A stretch of 64,000 nt of DNA from Nipponacmea schrenckii (taxonomy: Eukaryota > Mollusca > Gastropoda > Lottiidae): assembly GCA_030562195.1 (NCBI GenBank), contig JAUJPP010000005.1:28445106-28509105 (forward strand), given 5' to 3'. This document shows, one piece after another, positions 58,452 through 64,000 of this stretch. How positions within the stretch are numbered: the first letter of the stretch is position 1; each line of letters starts with the position of its first letter. The position numbers and the translations under genes were made by a program. Below the pieces are notes generated by a model that saw nothing but the letters and a program-made list of their open reading frames with translations, did no database searches and was not told where the DNA came from.

Positions 58452-60292
58452 TTATCCATCTTTTAAAATTATTTCACAGATAAAGTTTCCAATTTCATTA
58501 CAGGTTTTATCATCTAATCCACTAAAACTAGCATTATGTATTCTATAACTCATACAATGTTGATCGTTTTGAAAATTATCAGGACGATTTGGTAAAAAGA
58601 AGTTATAATTCACAGGATCACCATTAAACCAGTTCCACGTACCCTCGCTATTTATATCTGTCGCTCCAAGATGGACAAACTTTTCTAATGCAAGTACAAT
58701 GCCTTAAATTAAAATAATTTAACTACTTACAATAAAGCTAGATTCGGAAATTGCTGTCGGATAACAAATTGAACATTTTCTGTTTCCGACCTGTACAATT
58801 TTTACAAAATATTTCTTTTCGACGTTAATTTGTACATGTGAAACCATTTATGACAATTGGAAACGGCACTGTTAAAACATAATGGTCTGTGTGTCAAATA
58901 TTGTTTTATAAACTCACCGAAATGGTTTACAAGATTTTGGTGTATCAGATTTAATTTGAATTGAGAGTTGGCAAGAAACAACGAACCGCCATCTTCTTCA
59001 CAAATAGATGCACTTCCTACCCATGACAAGGTTATAGAACTATAGAATTTATAACAGAAACTTTCATTGTAAAAACAATCATAATCAAATGGAATTTCTT
59101 CGGCAGCTGAAAATAGTTACATTTGAATTGTATTATTATTCACAGACACTTCATTGAGACAACACATGCCATTTTTAATTCAGAAAGAATTGACCATTCA
59201 TTCATCTAGCGAATGGCTAAAATTCAATGCCCTGTCCAAATATAAAACAAATACATGTATATTTATTCCACTTAATAGGAATAGGTTAAGATAATTAGAT
59301 TTTTCAATGCTGTGGGGATTGGTATATAAAGGGTTCGTCCAAGAGTATGTTGTGAGAAGGGATTTTGATGAGGTGCTCTGAAAGGGCTGATATAAAAGGT
59401 TTCTTCAATGTAGGTGACACCGCAGTTGCAATGACATGGTGTTTTAGTTTGTACATTGTCCATTACATTTCTGTATATGACCTTATTTTGAGACAGTGGT
59501 CTGTCAGTTGGGTCTATCATTTAGGGAGGTGTCATAGGTAAAATTGGTTGGATGGAGCGTTTATGTTTGTAAGGCTGCGTTTCCACCAAATGTCATGTGT
59601 ACTTGACATATAAACTTGGTCGCTTCTACTGAATTTCACGTCGAACTATTTCATCCTTTGCACGCCATGGCTTATGGATCAGATTCACCTGGTGAAGATC
59701 TGTGTTTGTTGTACCAGCGAACAAGGAATAGAAACTGTATAAGGCGCTCGATATGGTTCCAGGAGCATTACTTATTACGTTAATAATATGCTTGATTCTT
59801 TTTTCTCCCCTTTCAGAAGAGTTAAGTTCATCAGAGTCAAAAACTGTCATATTTCGTGATTGAAAATAAAAAACAAAACAATGAACACAAATAACCAGTT
59901 AAGCACAAAGCATTTTCATTTATATAACCTATTTTATAGTAATAGGTACCGTAGAGTTAGGTTTACTTACGTTTCATAGGTATATAATATATCATACTAT
60001 CATTCCACCAACCATTTGACGTTGTTCCCATGCCAGAATAAACTTTAAAAGGATACAAATAACACTCAATCATATCATTGATAATAGAAACTCCCACTGA
60101 ATTACAGTTGGTAGAATTTACGCATGTTTCAACACATCCCTGTACATCTCTAACTTGCACCGTATTGTAACTACCAACGATTCTAGTATTATTAAAATAA
60201 AACCTCTTCCAGTATCGTTCACAATTGCTCCAAATATTTACAAACAAGAAACTGAGAACTATAACGTAAGCCAATATTTTAAATGTCTTCAT
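58452..60292 (-). CDS. Secreted PAN + C-type lectin protein, 3 exons, 253 aa
   Basis: Exons are 60,292-59,971, 59,106-58,918 and 58,702-58,452. GT-AG borders join them to 762 nt (254 codons including the stop) with no break. Residues 1-22 are a signal peptide (ILAYVIVLSFLFVNIW). A PAN/Apple-like module follows, with cysteines in GCVETCVNSTNC and ECYLYPF, a disulphide-rich fold that binds protein or sugar ligands. Exons 2-3 encode a C-type lectin domain: CYKFYSS, ASICEEDGGSLFLANSQF, then VHLGATD, GTWNWFNGDPV, CMSYRIHN and IGNFICE. The usual EPN/QPD sugar motif is not clear; NRPDN is in the right area, so calcium-dependent sugar binding is uncertain. The likely role is extracellular recognition (inference). 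Partial copies lie at 21,975-22,320 and near 57,930. Confidence 0.85.
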
Positions 60293-61229
60293 TTCTCAAT
60301 CGCGTCAAATTCCTCTTTGTTAATGCATTTTATTCTATTTAATTAGCCGATTCATGAAACTGTGAAAAACCACTTTTAAAATAATCTAGAAATAAGAAAG
60401 ACCACTAAAGCAAGAATCTATTTTCATTCAATTGTTTGGTTTGTGTCTTAAATTGATTTTAAATTAATCACCTCTCCACATTCTTAACCTGTTCAATAAT
60501 AGGTAGATCAAACTCTAAGTACTCGTGGTCAAGGTTTATGTCAAAAGTAATGTAAAAAAAATCGCAAAAAGTAAATTGTTTCATTTAATTTGGCCACATA
60601 GTCACAGTACCTTCACCTCAAATTGATTGACAATATGCCAGAAGGTAATCTGGTCACAATAGTTTAGTCACGAGATAAATTAATGTAAATGTTAACCTGG
60701 TTTCAAGATAAATTAGTCGTTGTAATTTGGTAAAAAGGTAAATTAACCCCAGTATGAAATATAACGAAAATAAGACAAGCTGAATAGAGTTTTACGCCCT
60801 AAACACCAGGGCATAATTTTATAATGGGTATGCTACGTTTGTTTCTTGTATTGGTTCAACAGTCAGTCCGGTATACCTTGCAATATGTTCGATACAATGT
60901 TTTAATGTGTATTCCCAGCAACACATGAATTAAAAAAAATGTCAAAATCCGACTGATGACACCTCCACAGTGTTGGGCATCTTGAAAAGAGGAGGGGTGG
61001 GGAGGATTTTTACATCATAATAATGATATTTCACAACATTCTGAATATAAATTGTTCTATAAAACATCACTGAATCTTTTGTTTCTGTCATGAATTCTTT
61101 CTTGCTGCTTGTAATAGGAAAGTAAACCAAAGTTACACATTCATGGAACTGAGGTTTTTTCACCTTTAGAAAGCCGGCTCTAAAAGTAGGTGTCTACTCT
61201 ATATTTAAACAATGACACTCTCCAAAGTC
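60293..61229. other. Upstream region of the lectin gene; nothing firm
   Basis: AT-rich. It includes a short fragment of SINE family 2 (GAGTTTTACGCCC near 60,787). No TATA box or other promoter element can be assigned with confidence. Confidence 0.4.
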
Positions 61230-62600
61230 GGTACGTGATTGTCTTGCCCAGCTACATCTCCTGTCACCCGAAAGTTACTCTTGGTGAAATATAATCTCGT
61301 TTGGAGCAAGGGCCATCCCAGCAGAAACAGTTACTTGGAAGGTTTGTGTTTAGCTGCCGTTTACATACACCTGTCTTGGACAGTTGAACTCTTTGAAGAT
61401 TCTCTTCAAACGCTTCAGTAAACGGAGGAAGTGCCTCAATAGGTAGTCCGAACCGTATATGCATACTTGGCCGCCCAGATCTTACAACTTATATCAGACA
61501 TTTTTTCTACTTCGGCGTTCTTGCTGTAACAGTTAGCTATAAACTTGATTACCTGGATGATAACTTCAGGAATCAGGATTATCTAACTTTGTTAATGAGT
61601 CAGGGCACAGATCCTTTGTAATATGTTTTGATAAGGCAAGTGCTGCAAGCAAACCAGGTATAATAGCTTGATGTTCCTGAACAATGGCTCTGATGAAAAG
61701 ATTCTTTTAAAACAGTATTTTCTTTATTTGAAATATTAATTTATAACATTTTCCATTAAATAGATTTGCATTGCCGTCGATTTCAGCAATTGACTGGTAA
61801 TACGTTCTCTCATATAGGCGATGTCATAAACATAGGGTTGTTAAATGTTCGTTTAGGTAATGGAAAAGCAGAAGTGCGAATACATCTGTGTCATCTGCTA
61901 AGATCATTACAGCGCCAGATTGCTCATTAGAACACATTACTGTCTGTTGTGCTATGGAATTATCTGACCCAAGTAAACAAACACTAAAGTCACGTAACTT
62001 TATTTAGTTTTGGACGAACATTAGAAGTAACAAAATCACAAAGATTGCAAATATAAATTAGGATAACACAAATAAGAATGATTGCAAATTATATATGAGA
62101 TTAAACATTTCTGAATATGAAAAATATGTACAATATTTCAAAATATATAAATATACCAAATCCCAAATCAAATAGCCCGTTAAATCCTTAAAATTAGGGG
62201 TTGGGTGGGAGGGAAACTGACTTTTCAAACTGAGTTTACTTGCTGATGTAAAAATGTAAAGGGAGGATGTTCGGAACAGGGTTAAAGAAGTGAACTTATT
62301 TCAACATAATAGTGAGTAGTATCAGTTATTGAAAACGAAAGAAATCTAATCAAATCAGCTGAACGCTGTGGGTCAACAGTACTAATCAATACATTGAGGT
62401 TTACTACAGGGTCCAGACAATTAAACATTTTATAAATAAAATACTAATATTATCGAGTATTCCATGAACGATCTCTTTGGGAACGTCACCACTTGTCACC
62501 ACCAACCTTTGTGTGCAATGAAAACCATGTCGATTGTCAGGTCCTTACAAATGATCTCCATCAGCTGCTTCTTGTTTGAACTCACTGTCATTTTATACTT
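61230..62600 (-). pseudogene. Decayed copy of an uncharacterised multicopy 'DDTDVF' gene
   Basis: On minus, fragments occur in a fixed order: SSNKKQLMEIICKDL near 62,580, a VVTSGDVPKEI block near 62,490, and MILADDTDVFALLLFHYL near 61,890. IIPGLLAALAL near 61,660 and LPIEALPPFTEAFEENLQRV near 61,440 follow. I associate this order with large uncharacterised proteins present in many copies in fish and invertebrate genomes. The DDTDVF block suggests a metal-binding, nuclease-like centre, but that is inference. Stops and shifts abound, so this copy is dead. Confidence 0.5.
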
Positions 62601-63850
62601 TACTGATTAAACTTTTAAAAAGTGGCCTGGTTTCACCACAGGAATCCCAAACTTCACTTTTGAATTTAAACAAAGGATCGTTTTTCTGTTCATACCCATG
62701 GGTAGAGAGGTGTCACCACCCGGATTATGGAAGAGAATGTCTTGTACTGTGATATTCTGCTAAAAACATCGTATGGAAAAACTTGCTGGGTTCACTCCAA
62801 AATGTGTGTCTGGCTGCTGGACTATTTCAAATTTTAAGATTCCTAAAACAATTTTGTTAGCTGGTCACAAATACTGACCGGATTAGTGGGGGACAACACA
62901 AACGAAAGTGAATAATTGGAATAAAAGGAATAAATGATCAACTTTAAGGAATCTCAGAATGTTCAAAATAAAACAAAGGGAATAACACCCCACTTTAATG
63001 TCTTAAGATGGTATAGACGTCACCCATTTTTCCTCCACATTCAATAATGCTTATCAATTGTTTGAACATTTTACTTACATTAACAATACCCATTAACGCA
63101 CAATAAGTGTACTTGTCGTTGAGCTGATTGTGGCTATATATAGAGTTATTGAAAAAAAAATGAATAGACACTAATTATCTCATGACTACCATCGGCATTT
63201 AAGATGAAGCAACGCCGTACATAACCATTCCGTTTAGTTTTACCTTACGGAAAATTAGTACGATCAGAAAAGTGTGCCCTTTCTAAAAATATGTGTTGTC
63301 TTCATATAACTTGTAAATGGCATGGAAATCTATTTGATATATATCAGTCTGAAATAAAAAAAAAACGAATTATACAGTTCTTTATTTCCTCCAATTTGAG
63401 GATTACAACATAGTTAAACGTTATACAAACAAAATATAAATTAAACGATAGAAAAAATGTATAGAGTAAAATAATTAATATTTATAAAATAGAAATAAAA
63501 ATACACTATTTACAATTAAATTATATAGATGGTATTATGGTAAATAAATATTTGAAAAAGTGAAGTAATAATTCAGGTTTGAGAGATTCCTTCCGTAAGA
63601 TGGCTTATTAATACATTGATATACACTATTGTAATTTTGTATGATAATGCTAAAATCCACTTTTTGTATTATAATTTGATAGTGAAGGACTGTAATTTTC
63701 GCCAAAATTTATCACCTCTGGGAACATGGTCAAGGCAATCTGTTGAAATGTGTACTCCAGCACTGGAGAAAAGTAGTCCGTATTTTCTGCTAAGAAATAT
63801 TCACCTGTAGAAACTAGTTTAAGTGAATGTTTTGGTAAATAGTAAGCGAG
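62601..63850. other. AT-rich DNA, nothing recognised
   Basis: No coding motif, terminal repeat or RNA gene is seen. Confidence 0.4.
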
Positions 63851-64000
63851 ACGTTTTATACAAAAGGTTCGTAAGCCATACATCGTATGTGTAAAGCAAG
63901 ACGTTTTATACAAAAGGTTCGTAAGCCATACATCGTATGTGTAAAGCAAGACGTTTTATACAAAAGGTTCGTAAGCCATACATCGTATGTGTAAAGCAAG
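63851..64000 (+). repeat. 50-bp tandem repeat, open at window end
   Basis: Three identical 50-bp units begin at 63,851, 63,901 and 63,951 (ACGTTTTATACAAAAGGTTC...). The array reaches the last base, so its full length is unknown. Perfect identity indicates recent expansion or homogenisation. Confidence 0.95.

Noticed and set aside
63650..63949. 99-codon minus frame with a repeated TMYGLRTFCIK-type segment
   Set aside because: It is made by the 50-bp tandem units and extends into AT-rich DNA without motifs.

Overview
This is a window of animal nuclear DNA, most likely from a mollusc. It is AT-rich, host genes are split into short exons with GT-AG introns, and there are no operons or ribosome-binding sites. 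The mollusc assignment is an inference from the repeats: 'pearl'-type elements with (ACGG)n tracts and 150-170 bp core repeats, Polinton, BEL/Pao, PIF/Harbinger, FLYWCH-MULE, Tc1 and tRNA-derived SINEs. Four host genes are supported; most of the rest is layered transposon debris.

Layout. 0.5-7.8 kb: a plus-strand zona pellucida (ZP) domain gene whose 5' end is outside the window. Its introns hold a long-armed inverted repeat, a pearl element and a foldback element. 8-11 kb: a TTAA-flanked MITE and a Tc1 relic. 11.2-20.2 kb: a minus-strand ZP gene, convergent with the first, with matching exon phases and a C-terminal transmembrane segment; 11 exons join to a 532-codon frame. Its introns hold a SINE, a core-less pearl, a foldback element, another repeat family and a full pearl. 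20.8-26.9 kb: FLYWCH-MULE relic, C-type lectin pseudo-exons, a LINE split by pearl and Tc1 insertions, and a SINE.

27.0-57.7 kb: the two ends of one BEL/Pao LTR retrotransposon on the minus strand. LTRs of 240 and 241 bp lie 30 kb apart, each bordered on its outer side by the same 5 bp (CTGAT on plus). Between them lie a PIF/Harbinger element with TAA duplication, a decayed Polinton/adintovirus-like element (DNA polymerase B, packaging ATPase, two small ORFs, major capsid, minor capsid), a pearl that breaks one Polinton ORF and itself carries another insertion, a foldback element in the minor capsid gene, an L1/Tx1-like LINE, a 24-bp minisatellite, a TTAA MITE, a small two-exon gene of unknown function (50.1-50.8 kb), an I/Jockey-like LINE 5' end and a SINE.

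57.7-64 kb: an intact three-exon minus-strand gene for a secreted PAN plus C-type lectin protein (253 aa), a decayed copy of an uncharacterised multicopy gene family with a DDTDVF motif, AT-rich DNA, and a 50-bp tandem array running off the end.

The host genes appear to encode extracellular or surface proteins (two ZP, one PAN-lectin). No RNA gene, CRISPR array or origin was found. Exon calls rest on splice consensus, frame continuity and paralog comparison, not on transcripts.
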